Both the position numbers and the translations under genes were made by a program. Shown piece by piece: positions 43,258 through 52,163 of a stretch of DNA of 64,000 nt. The notes beneath the pieces were generated by a model. It saw only the letters and a program-made list of their open reading frames with translations. It did no database searches and was not told the DNA's origin. This stretch comes from UBA2991 sp965221735. Lineage in GTDB: Bacteria; Chloroflexota; Dehalococcoidia; Tepidiformales; Tepidiformaceae. Where the stretch lies: the NCBI GenBank assembly GCA_965221735.1, contig OZ244910.1, forward strand, positions 186,001 through 250,000. The letters are read 5' to 3'. The first letter of the stretch is position 1; the number at the start of each line of letters is the position of its first letter.

Positions 43258-43953
43258 CTAGGGGCGCTCCTGAAAATTGCCCCAGGTGTCGAAGTGCACC
43301 ACCTGCTCCACCGGCATCCGGCGCGGCTGCGAGAAGCGCCCGCGCACGGGGTATCCGAGCGGCACGATCGCGACGGCCGTGGACCCTTCCGGCAACTCGA
43401 GCAACTCGTCGAGCGCGGGGCCCGTTCCGAAGGTCGTGAGCGGTGCGCCGATGCCGTAGGCGCGTGCCGCCAGCGCCAGGTTCTGGATGGCCCCGAAGAT
43501 GAAGCCCCCGTAGGTCATCCCCGTGCGCGTCGACTCCGGCCCTCCGGCCACGCCCGTGAGCACCGGCACCATCAGCACCGGCGCCTCGCCGATGTGGTTC
43601 GCGAGGTAGGTCACCGAGCGCAGCCCCGAGGCGTCGAGCCCCGTCTCCGCGTCCACCACCCTGTCGAAGTCGGAGAACTGGACGCGGCCGCCCCCTTCGA
43701 GCGCGGCCGGATCGGCGCGCCCGTAGGTTGCTTCGAACACGCCCTTCCACCACTCGGCGATCTGCGCCTTCTTCGTCTCGTCGCGCACGACCACCCAGCC
43801 CCAGATCTGCGAGTTCCCGCCCGTCGGCCCGCGGATGGCCGCATCCAGCAGCTCCCACAGGACCTCGTCGGGAATCGGGTCGGATCCGAGGTAGCGCCGG
43901 GCGGGAGTCGAGTGGATCGCCTCTAGCACGTCGAGGGGTTCGCGTTCTGCCAT
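43258..43953 (-). CDS. Nitroreductase family protein
   Basis: A 231-residue FMN-dependent nitroreductase-fold protein. Seen: DVLEAIHSTPARRYLGSDPIPDEVL, with the phosphate-binding Arg motif, AIRGPTGGNSQIWGWVVV, the loop AIQNLALAARAYGIG and AIVPLGYPVRGRF near the end. Members reduce nitro groups, flavins or enones, and some remove halogens or rearrange flavins. GGAG ribosome site. 32 nt after the flavin monooxygenase gene, so probably in one operon and possibly its flavin reductase, which is inference. Confidence 0.9.
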   Translation of the reverse strand: MAEREPLDVLEAIHSTPARRYLGSDPIPDEVLWELLDAAIRGPTGGNSQIWGWVVVRDETKKAQIAEWWKGVFEATYGRADPAALEGGGRVQFSDFDRVVDAETGLDASGLRSVTYLANHIGEAPVLMVPVLTGVAGGPESTRTGMTYGGFIFGAIQNLALAARAYGIGAPLTTFGTGPALDELLELPEGSTAVAIVPLGYPVRGRFSQPRRMPVEQVVHFDTWGNFQERP

Positions 43954-43984
43954 GTGGACTCTCCTGTCGTGTCTGCCGGCCGTG

Positions 43985-45217
43985 CTAGGCGCGGCGCAGC
44001 TCCATGTAGTTCGCCGCGGGGTCGTGTCCCACGAACGTCTTGCCGAGGTCCTCGTAGTGCCGCCACGAGATCAGCGCGTGGGTTGCCGACTGCTGCGCGT
44101 CGCGCAGGTGGCGTTCCAGCGGGCTGTCCATGCGGCTTCCGGTCGTCCCGGCGGTGTTGTTGATGATGCCGACCACGTGCCGCACCGCCTGCGCCGAGTG
44201 CGCGCAGGCCAGGTAGGCCGGCCAGAACACGTCCCACTCCGGCTCCAGCCGCCCGCCCTCGGAGGGCTTCGGCCCCAGATGCGCCTCGAGCGCGTCCTGC
44301 GTGTCCAGCACGAAGGTGCGCGCCGCCATGTAGGTCGCCATCGCCTCGCCGATGCGGTAGTGCACCTGCGGCATGTCCTTCAGGGGCGATGCCAGCCCCC
44401 AGGGCGTCTTGATGTTGGCCAGATCGATGAACGACTCGAGTGCGCCCTTGCACACGCCCAGCGCCACCGCCGACTTGTTGTAGACCGCGTGGCACGGATT
44501 CCGGAACGTCGGGTTGTCCCACTGCTCGCTCGGCGCCAGCGGACGCGCCGGCAGCAGGTGCTCGGGCGGCACGTAGGTGCCGTCCATGCGCACGTCGTGG
44601 CTGCCGCTGCCGCGCATCCCCGCCGTGTCCCAGGTATCGACGATCTCGAACTCACCCCTCGGCACCATGAACGAGTTCTCGGCGCCCTCCTCCGTGGCCT
44701 CGTCGATGACGACCGGCGACATCACGAAGTTCCAGGTCGCGTTGTGGCAGCCGCTCGCGAACGAGCCCTGGTAGCTCAGCCGCCAGCCGTCGCCCTCGCG
44801 CTTCGCCGTGCGCCCCGGGTTGGGGCCGTTCGGCGGGCCCAGTCCCGAGCACACCAGCGCATCCCAGTCGTCGAAGATCTTGTCGCAGAGGGCGCGGTCC
44901 ATGCGCCGCACGATCAGTCCGTTGATCTCCGAGTTGATGTGCGTACACCACCCCACCGAACCGTCGATCGACGAGACCAGCTCGACGTTCTCGATCTGCT
45001 CGCGCGCGGTCACGTCCTCCCCGCCAAGCTCCTTCGGCAGCGCGAACCGGTAGAAGCCGTTGGCGGCCATCTCCTTGGCCGCCCAGGGGGGCAGGTGGCG
45101 CAGCTCCTGCGCCTCGTCGCCCGCCGCCCGCAGCATCTCGCGCATGCTCTCGATGCGTTCCAGCATCGGCGTCTGCTTGATCTCGTTCTGCCGTTCGATG
45201 ATCTCGGCGCGCACCAT
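43985..45217 (-). CDS. Acyl-CoA dehydrogenase-fold flavin monooxygenase (HsaA-like)
   Basis: A 410-residue protein of the acyl-CoA dehydrogenase fold but of the two-component hydroxylase type (HsaA, HpaB-like DszC group). Marks: AANGFYRFALPKELGGEDV, SSIDGSVGWCTHINSE, TWDTAGMRGSGSHDVRMDG and the C-terminal NNTAGTTGSRMDSPLERHLRD. HsaA hydroxylates a phenolic steroid ring using reduced flavin from a partner. GGAGGTG precedes the ATG; an ORF extension to 45352 is not supported. Upstream of the nitroreductase gene. Confidence 0.88.
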   Translation of the reverse strand: MVRAEIIERQNEIKQTPMLERIESMREMLRAAGDEAQELRHLPPWAAKEMAANGFYRFALPKELGGEDVTAREQIENVELVSSIDGSVGWCTHINSEINGLIVRRMDRALCDKIFDDWDALVCSGLGPPNGPNPGRTAKREGDGWRLSYQGSFASGCHNATWNFVMSPVVIDEATEEGAENSFMVPRGEFEIVDTWDTAGMRGSGSHDVRMDGTYVPPEHLLPARPLAPSEQWDNPTFRNPCHAVYNKSAVALGVCKGALESFIDLANIKTPWGLASPLKDMPQVHYRIGEAMATYMAARTFVLDTQDALEAHLGPKPSEGGRLEPEWDVFWPAYLACAHSAQAVRHVVGIINNTAGTTGSRMDSPLERHLRDAQQSATHALISWRHYEDLGKTFVGHDPAANYMELRRA

Positions 45218-45279
45218 GCGCCCACCTCCGGTCCCTAAATGCCGCGCGATGATACCGGAGCGGCGTCGGGCCGGTGGAG

Positions 45280-45705
45280 CTACCGGGGCGCGAGTGCCAC
45301 GGTGCCCGCGCCTTGATCCAGCTCGATGCGAAAGTGGCGGAGAAGGTCCCACCCCATCAGCGACGGCAGTTGCTGCGAATCAAGCGCCCCCAGTTCGATC
45401 GTCTCGGCAAGGGCCTGGAGAGAGCCGTCCTCGTGTGTGAACTCGAAGCTCGCTTCGATCATGCGGCTGCGCGCGACGCCGGCGACACCGAGGCGCCGTA
45501 CGGTCTCCTCGGGCGCCCACGCAGCGGGCTCCATCGCGACCGTCGCCAGGTTGAGGCGCGTCAAGGCGTCCTTCGCGTGCACGATGCTCGTGGCGGATCC
45601 GGTGTCGATCAGGAAGGGGACCGGCTGAGGAGGCCTGCCCGGGATCGCCAGTCGCGTCCAGACGAATGGGCAGCCCCGGTGGGCGCTGAAGTAGCCCGAG
45701 ATCAC
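45280..45705 (-). CDS. Retropepsin-like aspartic protease
   Basis: A 141-residue single-domain aspartic protease. The catalytic motif is PFLIDTGSATSIVHAKD, and the second hydrophobic block is LPSLMGWDLLRHFRIELDQ. It overlaps the upstream DUF5678-like gene by 4 nt, so the two are co-translated. Function unknown. The other family member, at 4239, is shorter and unlinked. Confidence 0.82.
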   Translation of the reverse strand: MISGYFSAHRGCPFVWTRLAIPGRPPQPVPFLIDTGSATSIVHAKDALTRLNLATVAMEPAAWAPEETVRRLGVAGVARSRMIEASFEFTHEDGSLQALAETIELGALDSQQLPSLMGWDLLRHFRIELDQGAGTVALAPR

Positions 45706-45959
45706 GGGCGCAGACGCCGGTTGGCCGTGATGAACTCGACATCGATGTCCTTGCCGAACACCAACCCCTTCGCATCCATGGCCTCGCTGAGATCGAGGAG
45801 GCAGTGGAACGCGGCGACTACCTCACGGTCCTTGTCGATCACGACGAACCGCTCCGGGTATTGCGCGAGCATCTCGTCGTAGTGCTCTTCCCACCACCGC
45901 CACGTCGCCATCGCCTCTTCGCGCTCCCGCAGATCCTCGGACACGTCGCGAGTGACCAC
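45702..45959 (-). CDS. DUF5678-like small protein
   Basis: An 85-residue soluble protein with WWEEHYDEMLAQYPERFVVID and KDREVVAAFHCLLDLSEAMDAK, resembling DUF5678 proteins, in which a WF..HYDEL helix is followed by two strands. In many genomes such genes sit directly before a retropepsin-like gene, as here with a 4-nt overlap. No biochemical role is established. A GTG start is used according to the reading frame. Confidence 0.6.
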   Translation of the reverse strand: MVTRDVSEDLREREEAMATWRWWEEHYDEMLAQYPERFVVIDKDREVVAAFHCLLDLSEAMDAKGLVFGKDIDVEFITANRRLRP

Positions 45960-46034
45960 GTCGAACTCCTGCCCCGGCGCTCAAGGCAACTGTTGCGCCC
46001 GGCACCTCAACCGTACGCGCCAGCGGGCGCGCCT

Positions 46035-46910
46035 TCAAGTCCCTCCGTCCGCTGGCCCCCGGAACTCCACACCCGCCTCCCCCTCGAAGCGCTTCCGCAT
46101 GACCGCGAACGCCTCCTCCGAGCGGTCCGCCAGCACGAAGCGCCGCCCCAGCTCGAGCGCCGCCGCCCCCGCCGTCCCGCTCCCCGCCACCAGGTCCACC
46201 ACCAGACCTCCCGGCGGCGACGACGCGCTCACGATGCGCTTCAGCACCCCCAGCGGCTTCTGCGTCGGGTACCCCAGCTTCTCTTTGCCGGTCGGGCTCA
46301 CGATCGTGTGCCACCAGACATCCGTCGGCAGCTTCCCGCGCGCCGCCTTCTCCTTCCCCACGAGCCCCGGGGCCATGTAGGGGATGCGCTCGACCTCATC
46401 GGCGTTGAACAGGTTCCGCTCCGGGTCCTTCGCGTAGAACAGGATCGTGTCGTGCTTCGCGGGCCAGCGCTTCTTCGTGCGCCCCCCGTAGTCGTACGCC
46501 CAGATGATCTCGTTGACGAAGCACTCCCGCCCGAAGACCTCGTCGAGCAGCACCTTGGCGTAGTGCGCCTCGCGGTAGTCGAGGTGCAGGTACAGCGATC
46601 CGCTCGGCTTCAGAATCCGCCGCGACTCCACCAGGAACGGCTCGAGGAACCCCAGGTAGTCGTCGAACACGTCATCGAACGACCGCGACCCCAGCCGCAC
46701 CGTCTCGTACCGCCGCCCCCCGAACCCCGTCCGGTCCCCCTCCCCCTCCCCGACCCGCCTCGACCGCGTCTGCTCCCGCTCCTGCCGCCTCCCCGTATTG
46801 AACGGCGGGTCGAGGTACACCAGGTCCACCGACTCGTCCGCCAGCCCCTGCGCCACCTCCACCCCGTCGGCGCAATGCACGATGCCGCGCGGCTGTTGCT
46901 TGCTCACCAC
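46035..46910 (-). CDS. Site-specific DNA methyltransferase (adenine-N6/cytosine-N4 type, beta class)
   Basis: A 291-residue methyltransferase. The catalytic motif DPPF (residues 34-37) comes first and the AdoMet motif DLVAGSGTAGAAAL comes near the end, the order of the beta class. Also visible: SLYLHLDYREAHYAKVLLDEVFG and TQKPLGVLKRIV. No restriction endonuclease is adjacent, so it is probably an orphan methylase. Specificity unknown. GTG at 46910 or 46907. Confidence 0.92.
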   Translation of the reverse strand: MVSKQQPRGIVHCADGVEVAQGLADESVDLVYLDPPFNTGRRQEREQTRSRRVGEGEGDRTGFGGRRYETVRLGSRSFDDVFDDYLGFLEPFLVESRRILKPSGSLYLHLDYREAHYAKVLLDEVFGRECFVNEIIWAYDYGGRTKKRWPAKHDTILFYAKDPERNLFNADEVERIPYMAPGLVGKEKAARGKLPTDVWWHTIVSPTGKEKLGYPTQKPLGVLKRIVSASSPPGGLVVDLVAGSGTAGAAALELGRRFVLADRSEEAFAVMRKRFEGEAGVEFRGPADGGT

Positions 46911-46978
46911 ACCAGCCTATGCCGGGTCCGGTTGGCTCGCTAGCGCTCGGCCCGTTCGCCTCGCCGTGGTGAGCGGAC

Positions 46979-49243
46979 CTACCCCGCGACCCCCGGAGGA
47001 ATCGCGCCCTCGCCCGCCGGACGCGGCGGCGCGACGCTCACCTCCAGCAGCTCCGCGATGTCGAACGCCTGGATCGAGCGCGTCTCCTCGTCCGGCTGAA
47101 CGGCCGGGATGCCGTCCTCGAACATCTGGATGCAGAACGGGCAGGCCGTCGCCACGACGCTCGCGCCCGTGTTCGCCGCCTCCGCCGTGCGCAGGTGGTT
47201 CACCCGCGTGCCCGACTCCTCCAGCCACATGTTGCCGCCGCCGGCGCCGCAGCAGAGCCCCTGCTCGCGGCTGCGCGGCATTTCCACCAGCTCCGCGCCG
47301 GGAATCTGGTCCAGCACCTCGCGCGGCGCGTCCATGATGCCGTTGCCACGGCCCAGGTAGCACGAGTCGTGGTACGTGATCGTCTGGCCGTTCATCTCCT
47401 TCGGCTTCAGCTTGCCCTGCGCCAGCAGGAGCTGGAGGAACTCCGCGTGATGCGTGACCTCCCACTGCCCGTCGAAGTCCGGGTACTCGTTCTTGAACGT
47501 GTTGAAGCAGTGCGGGCAGGCCGTGATCACCCGCCGCACCCCGATCTCGTTCATCGAAGCCACGTTGGTCTCCGCCAGCGTCGCGTAGAGGAACTCGCTG
47601 CCCAGCCGCCGGGCCGGGTCGCCCGTGCACGTCTCCTGCTGGCCCAGCACGCCGAAGCTCACCCCGGCCTCGATCAGCAGCCGCACGACCGACTTCGTGA
47701 TCGGCATGTTCCGCTCGACCAGCGCCCCTGAGCAGCCCACCCAGTACAGGTACTCCTGCGACCCGTCGAAGATGGGCACCTCGATGCCCTCCTCGCGGAG
47801 CTGCTCCATCCACGTCTCGCGCGTCAGCTGCGTGCCCCGCCAGGGGTGGCCGCGCTGCTCGATGTTTTGCAGCGTCTCCTGCGCCGTACCCGGGATGCGC
47901 GCCTGCTCCATCACGAGGTAGCGGCGCATGTCGACGATCGTGGGCACGTGCTCGATCAGCACCGGGCACTCCTGCACGCACGCCATGCACGTGCGGCAGG
48001 CCCACAGCGACTCGTCCTTCACGTAGTCGCCGACCAGTTCGCCCTCGACCTTCTCCGCGGGGTCCTTGCCCGCGATGAGCAGAGGTCCGGCGTGGTTCAT
48101 GTACGACTTCAGGTCCTGGACGATCGCCATCGGCGAGAGCGGCTGTCCGGCCGTGTAGGCCGGGCACACGTCCGTGCAGCGCCCGCAGCGCACGCACGTG
48201 TCGGCGTCGAAGAGCTGCTTCCAGGAGAAGTCCTGCACCTTGCCCGCGCCCAGGCTCGCCCCTTCCTCGATCAGCTGCTCGAAGTCGCCCATCGGCGCGA
48301 GGTAGGCGGGAACCGCGGGGCGCTTCAGGAAGGCGTTCACGGGCGCGAAGATGATGTGCCGGAACTTCGTCAGCGCCATAAGCGTCAGCAGACCGAAGGC
48401 GCCGACCACGTGGATCCACCAGAACACCTGGTGCGCCGTGAGCAGCGCGCTCTCGCTCGCCGCGCCCACGATCTTCGCGATCACCCAGCCGCCCGGTGAC
48501 CAGTACGACCAGTTCTCGTGCCCGGCGGGAATCTCGTGCCCGCCGATGCGCAGCCCCTCCACCAGGAAGCCGGTGAACAGCACGAATCCCAGCAGCCCGA
48601 CGACGATCGCGTCCTCCGACTGCCGCCGGTCCCACGTCAGCTTCGCCGGCGCCGGGCCGAAGCGGCGGAACACCGCCATCCCCACGCCCACGAGCCCGAT
48701 GATGCCGAACAGGTCGCCCACGAAGCTGTAGGCCAGGTAGACGCCCCCTTCGAGGAAGGCGTGCTCACCCCCGACCTGGAAGATCAGGTCGAAGTAGTCG
48801 TCGATCGCCAGCAGGATCGTCACCAGCGTCAGGACCGCGAAGCTCGAGTAGATGCACCAGTGCATCACGCCCGCGTAGCGGTCGTTCGTGACTCGTCCCG
48901 TGCCCGCCCCGAGGGTCAGCGCGTTCGTGATCCGCGCGCCCAGGTTGTTGAAGACGTTGTGTCCCCGTCCCAGCCGCCAGACCCGCAGGCGCTGCAGGAA
49001 CGCCCCCAGGATGACCGCCACGGACACGCCGAAGATGAAGTACATCACGGCGAAGCCCTGGATGTTGAAGAACACCTCGCGGCTGGCGCGCTCCGTCTGG
49101 GCCGTCTCCAGCGCCCCGATCGCGGCGATCACCGCCACCGGCACGGCCGCGCCCACGACCGTCACGTTGAAGCGCTTGCCCTTCAGCTCGCGCTTGCCGT
49201 CCGCGGCCGGTTCCTTTTCCTGCGTGCCCGACTGTGCGCTCAT
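46979..49243 (-). CDS. Membrane-bound Fe-S oxidoreductase with CCG domains (EtfDH-like)
   Basis: A 754-residue protein. Residues 25-300 hold about six membrane helices resembling a nitrate reductase gamma-type heme b subunit, residues 350-360 and 416-426 two 4Fe-4S motifs (CVRCGRCTDVC, CRTCMACVQEC), and the rest two cysteine-rich CCG domains (GCSGALVERN ... ACPHCFNTFKNEYPDF, YHDSCYLGRGNG ... GLCCGAGGGNMW). This layout is used to pass electrons from electron-transfer flavoprotein to quinone in acyl-CoA oxidation. Start overlaps the acyl-CoA ligase stop by 4 nt. Confidence 0.9.
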   Translation of the reverse strand: MSAQSGTQEKEPAADGKRELKGKRFNVTVVGAAVPVAVIAAIGALETAQTERASREVFFNIQGFAVMYFIFGVSVAVILGAFLQRLRVWRLGRGHNVFNNLGARITNALTLGAGTGRVTNDRYAGVMHWCIYSSFAVLTLVTILLAIDDYFDLIFQVGGEHAFLEGGVYLAYSFVGDLFGIIGLVGVGMAVFRRFGPAPAKLTWDRRQSEDAIVVGLLGFVLFTGFLVEGLRIGGHEIPAGHENWSYWSPGGWVIAKIVGAASESALLTAHQVFWWIHVVGAFGLLTLMALTKFRHIIFAPVNAFLKRPAVPAYLAPMGDFEQLIEEGASLGAGKVQDFSWKQLFDADTCVRCGRCTDVCPAYTAGQPLSPMAIVQDLKSYMNHAGPLLIAGKDPAEKVEGELVGDYVKDESLWACRTCMACVQECPVLIEHVPTIVDMRRYLVMEQARIPGTAQETLQNIEQRGHPWRGTQLTRETWMEQLREEGIEVPIFDGSQEYLYWVGCSGALVERNMPITKSVVRLLIEAGVSFGVLGQQETCTGDPARRLGSEFLYATLAETNVASMNEIGVRRVITACPHCFNTFKNEYPDFDGQWEVTHHAEFLQLLLAQGKLKPKEMNGQTITYHDSCYLGRGNGIMDAPREVLDQIPGAELVEMPRSREQGLCCGAGGGNMWLEESGTRVNHLRTAEAANTGASVVATACPFCIQMFEDGIPAVQPDEETRSIQAFDIAELLEVSVAPPRPAGEGAIPPGVAG

Positions 49244-50814
49244 ACGTTGTCGTTCGTCGGCGTGCCGTACAGCTGGCGGAGGTCGGTCTTCAACACCTTT
49301 CCCATGGCGTTCCGCGGCAGCTCATCCACCACCGCGATGTACTGGGGCGCCTTGAACGAGGCGATGCGGCTCTTGCAGTAGGCGTTCACTTCCTCCGGCG
49401 AGAGCGTCGCCCCCGGTTTGGGCACGAGCACCGCCTTCACGACCTCTCCCCAGTCCATGTCCGGAACGCCGATGACAGCCGCCTCGTCGATCCCCTCGTG
49501 GTCCTCGAGGCAGTTCTCCACCTCGCCCGACGAGATGTTCTCGCCGCCGCGGATGATGAGGTCCTTCTTCCGGCCCGTGATGAACAGGTAGCCCCCGTCG
49601 TCCACGCGGCCCACGTCGCCCGTGTGCAGCCAGCCGTCGATGATCGCCGCGCTGGTCGCGTCCTCCTGCCCGTAGTAGCCCTTCATGACGCGGTCCGAGC
49701 GGACGCAAATCTCGCCCTCCTCGCCGGCCCCCACGATGTTGTTGCGGTCGTCCATGATGCCGATCTCGACATCTTCCATGGGCTTGCCCACCGACCGCAG
49801 CCGTGACTCCCGTACCGCCGTGTCGACGCTCAGGTCGTGGTCGTCGGGGCCGAGGTAGGTCAGCGTCGAGGTTGACTCCGTCTGCCCGTAGGCGTTCATC
49901 AGGCCGACGCCCTGCGGCGGGAAGATGTCGCACGCCCGACGCACCACCTCGTACGGCATCGGCGCCGCCCCGTAGGTGATGAGCTGCAGCGTGGAGAAGT
50001 CCGTCTGCGCCAGGTTCTCGTGGTCCATGAGGCGCTTCAGCATCGTCGGTACGACCATCGAGTGCGTTGCGCCCTCGACGCCGACCGCCGTCATCCAGCC
50101 CTCGGGCGTGAACTGCGGCAGCACGAGCATTGTGCGTCCGCCCCAGATCGAGGAGAGCATCGCCGTCGCCCCCGCGATGTGGAAGAACGGCACCGAGACC
50201 AGCGTCTTCTCGTGGATGTCGGGGTCCGCCGGGTTCATCGTGTTCGTCACGTAGGCCGTCATGTCCAGGAACGTGACCATCACGCCCTTGGGCAGCGCCG
50301 TCGTGCCGCTCGTAAAGATGAGGACCGTGGGCTGCTCGTCGTCCACGTCCACCCAGATGTCCTCCGCCTCCGCTCCCGCGATCAGGCCGGCGAAGTCGAG
50401 GTAGCCCTCGGCCGGTCCGTCGTAGCTGACCAGCGTCTTCGTGTGCTCCAGTGTCGGCTGGATGCGCGCGACCAGGTCGCGGTAGCGCTCCGAAACGAAC
50501 AGCACGCCCGCCTCGCTCACGTTGAGCATGTGCGTCAGCTCTTCGTCCTTCGAGCGATAGTTCAGCGGCACGACGGTCACGCCCTGCATGGCCGCGGCGT
50601 AGTACGTCAGCACGAAGTCGACGCTGTTCTGCGCCATCACGGCGATCTTCTGGCCCTGCTCCACGCCCAGGCCGCGGATGGCGTTCGCGAGGCGCGTCAC
50701 CTGCTCCTGCATCGCGGCGTACGTCAGGCGGCGGCCACGCCCGCCCACCTCCACCAGCGCCTCCCGCTCGGGCACGACGGCGGCGGAGATCTGTAGGAAC
50801 TCGATCGTGTTCAT
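49240..50814 (-). CDS. Acyl-CoA synthetase (AMP-forming)
   Basis: A 524-residue ANL-superfamily ligase that activates a carboxylic acid with ATP and CoA. P-loop TSGTTALPKGVMV, the A5 motif LMNAYGQTES, A7 WLHTGDVGRVDDGGY, A8 RKKDLIIRGGENIS and the C-terminal Lys in RNAMGKVLKTDLRQLYG are intact. GGAGGG ribosome site. Translationally coupled to the Fe-S membrane protein, which links acid activation to acyl-CoA oxidation. Confidence 0.95.
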   Translation of the reverse strand: MNTIEFLQISAAVVPEREALVEVGGRGRRLTYAAMQEQVTRLANAIRGLGVEQGQKIAVMAQNSVDFVLTYYAAAMQGVTVVPLNYRSKDEELTHMLNVSEAGVLFVSERYRDLVARIQPTLEHTKTLVSYDGPAEGYLDFAGLIAGAEAEDIWVDVDDEQPTVLIFTSGTTALPKGVMVTFLDMTAYVTNTMNPADPDIHEKTLVSVPFFHIAGATAMLSSIWGGRTMLVLPQFTPEGWMTAVGVEGATHSMVVPTMLKRLMDHENLAQTDFSTLQLITYGAAPMPYEVVRRACDIFPPQGVGLMNAYGQTESTSTLTYLGPDDHDLSVDTAVRESRLRSVGKPMEDVEIGIMDDRNNIVGAGEEGEICVRSDRVMKGYYGQEDATSAAIIDGWLHTGDVGRVDDGGYLFITGRKKDLIIRGGENISSGEVENCLEDHEGIDEAAVIGVPDMDWGEVVKAVLVPKPGATLSPEEVNAYCKSRIASFKAPQYIAVVDELPRNAMGKVLKTDLRQLYGTPTNDNV

Positions 50815-50923
50815 GCTCCCTCCGAGGAGCGGGTTTCCGCGTATACGCGGCGGAACGGGATTCTACCGGCGCCCCGATTCGCGCGCGAATCGCGGAACGG
50901 GAGACGGATCGCAGGTTCCGCAG

Positions 50924-51556
50924 TCAAAGGGTGGGGCGGCTCGGCTCGAACGGTTCCGACAGCAGCCGCCCCACCTCCTCCTCCACCGCCGCATCCAGCT
51001 CGGCCTCCGGCACCGCCCGGGAGATCAGCCCCCAGCGCAGCGCTTCCTCCGTGCCCACGGGCTCACCCGTCAGGATCAGGTCGGCGGCCGCGCCCGGGGG
51101 GATGGTGCGAGGCAGCGTCTGTGTGCCGCCCGCGCTCGGGATGTACCCGAGCGTTACCTCCGGCAGCGCGAAGCGGGCGTCTTCGGCCGCTACCCGCACG
51201 TCGCAGCAGAGTGGCAGCTCCAGCCCTGCCCCGAAGCAGTAGCCGTGCAGCCGCGCCACCAGTGGCACCGGTAGCGAGAGCAGCAGCCCCCACACGTCCC
51301 GCTCGTGCCGCGCGCGCCGCGACTCCCACAGGCTGGGCGCGGTTCCGAACTCCGAGATGTCCGCCCCCGCGCTGAAGGAGCGCCCCTCGCCACGGAAGCA
51401 CACCGCCCGCACGTCCGGGTGGTCGCGGCACGCCTGCAGGTACTCCCAGAGCAGATCCCGCATGGCCATGTTGATCGCGTTCAGGCGCTCGGGGCGATTC
51501 AGCGTGATCGTTGCGACGCCCCGGTCGTCGATGTTGAACAGCACCGGCTCGGCCAT
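50924..51556 (-). CDS. Enoyl-CoA hydratase/isomerase family protein
   Basis: A 210-residue crotonase, shorter than the usual 255-265 because the C-terminal helices end early (about LLSEPFEPSRPTL). Features: VATITLNRPERLNAINMAM, FRGEGRSFSAGADISEF, LHGYCFGAGLELPLCCDVRVA, FALPEVTLGYIPSAGGTQTLPR. TAAACT lies 6 nt before the ATG, so it is a leaderless gene. Part of the acyl-CoA block. Confidence 0.88.
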   Translation of the reverse strand: MAEPVLFNIDDRGVATITLNRPERLNAINMAMRDLLWEYLQACRDHPDVRAVCFRGEGRSFSAGADISEFGTAPSLWESRRARHERDVWGLLLSLPVPLVARLHGYCFGAGLELPLCCDVRVAAEDARFALPEVTLGYIPSAGGTQTLPRTIPPGAAADLILTGEPVGTEEALRWGLISRAVPEAELDAAVEEEVGRLLSEPFEPSRPTL

Positions 51557-51562
51557 GTGGCC

Positions 51563-51568
51563 AGTTTA
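51563..51568 (-). promoter_or_regulatory. -10 box, leaderless crotonase gene
   Basis: TAAACT on the minus strand ends 6 nt before the ATG at 51556. Confidence 0.5.
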
Positions 51569-51603
51569 CGGGGGCCGCAACCCCGAGCGCGGGCCGAACG
51601 AAA

Positions 51604-51626
51604 GCGCCGGCCTCCAGGGCCGGCGC
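51604..51626 (-). terminator. Terminator of the small-protein operon
   Basis: Perfect 9-bp stem (51604-51612 with 51618-51626), 5-nt loop, followed on the minus strand by TTTCG. Located 34 nt after the stop of the 81-residue gene. Confidence 0.7.
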
Positions 51627-51660
51627 GTTGTGCTGCCCGGAAATCAGGCGGAGATGGCGC

Positions 51661-51906
51661 CTACTGGCGCCAGTCGGGCCTTCGGATGGCGCTCTTCTCC
51701 CGTGAGGAGAGGTTCTTGGCGAGGTCCTCGTTCGCCTTGCGCACGAGGTCGTCCAGTTCGTCGCTGCCGAGCTTCATCTCCGAGGAGCGCCAGCGCTTCA
51801 GCATCGCCCGGTCCTTCGCGCTCAGCTCGGCCTCGCTCGCCATGCGGTTCACGAGCTCTACCAGCATCTCGTTGATCTCGTCGTCGCTGTAGTTCACCTG
51901 AACCAT
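51661..51906 (-). CDS. Small acidic/basic helical protein, paralog of the next gene
   Basis: An 81-residue soluble helical protein, not recognised. The core MLVELVNRMASEAELSAKD...LKRWRS..MKLGSDELDDLVRKANEDL aligns with the 83-residue protein at 51909, so the pair comes from a duplication. Two nucleotides separate the genes; GAGGAGG precedes the ATG. Followed by a terminator. Together with the crotonase gene upstream they look like one transcript. No motif suggests an enzyme; a regulatory or adaptor role would be guesswork. Confidence 0.6.
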   Translation of the reverse strand: MVQVNYSDDEINEMLVELVNRMASEAELSAKDRAMLKRWRSSEMKLGSDELDDLVRKANEDLAKNLSSREKSAIRRPDWRQ

Positions 51907-51908
51907 GG

Positions 51909-52160
51909 CTACCTCCTCACCGTCTCGTACCGGCCCTTGCTCTTGACGCGCCTCATCAGCTTCTCGTCGATGGCCGCGTTCAGCCGCCCGTTCAGAGCTT
52001 CCGTCAGCGCCTCCAGCTCGGGTGAACCCTCCTGGTGATCCGAGCGCCAGCGCCGGATCGCCTCCTTCCCTTCGAAGGAGATGTCAGCATTGTCGATCGC
52101 GACCGCGCTGACAAGCATCATCAGCGACCACGACTCTTGTTCTTCAAGCAAAACGATCAT
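51909..52160 (-). CDS. Small helical protein, paralog of the previous gene
   Basis: An 83-residue helical protein with LMMLVSAVAIDNADISFEG, IRRWRSDHQEGSPELEAL and a basic C-terminal tail (MRRVKSKGRYETVRR). It shares length and the pattern helix-RWRS-helix with the neighbour. The start lies 3 nt before the end of the crotonase gene that precedes it, with GGGGA as ribosome site, so translation is coupled. Function unknown. Confidence 0.6.
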   Translation of the reverse strand: MIVLLEEQESWSLMMLVSAVAIDNADISFEGKEAIRRWRSDHQEGSPELEALTEALNGRLNAAIDEKLMRRVKSKGRYETVRR

Positions 52161-52163
52161 TCG

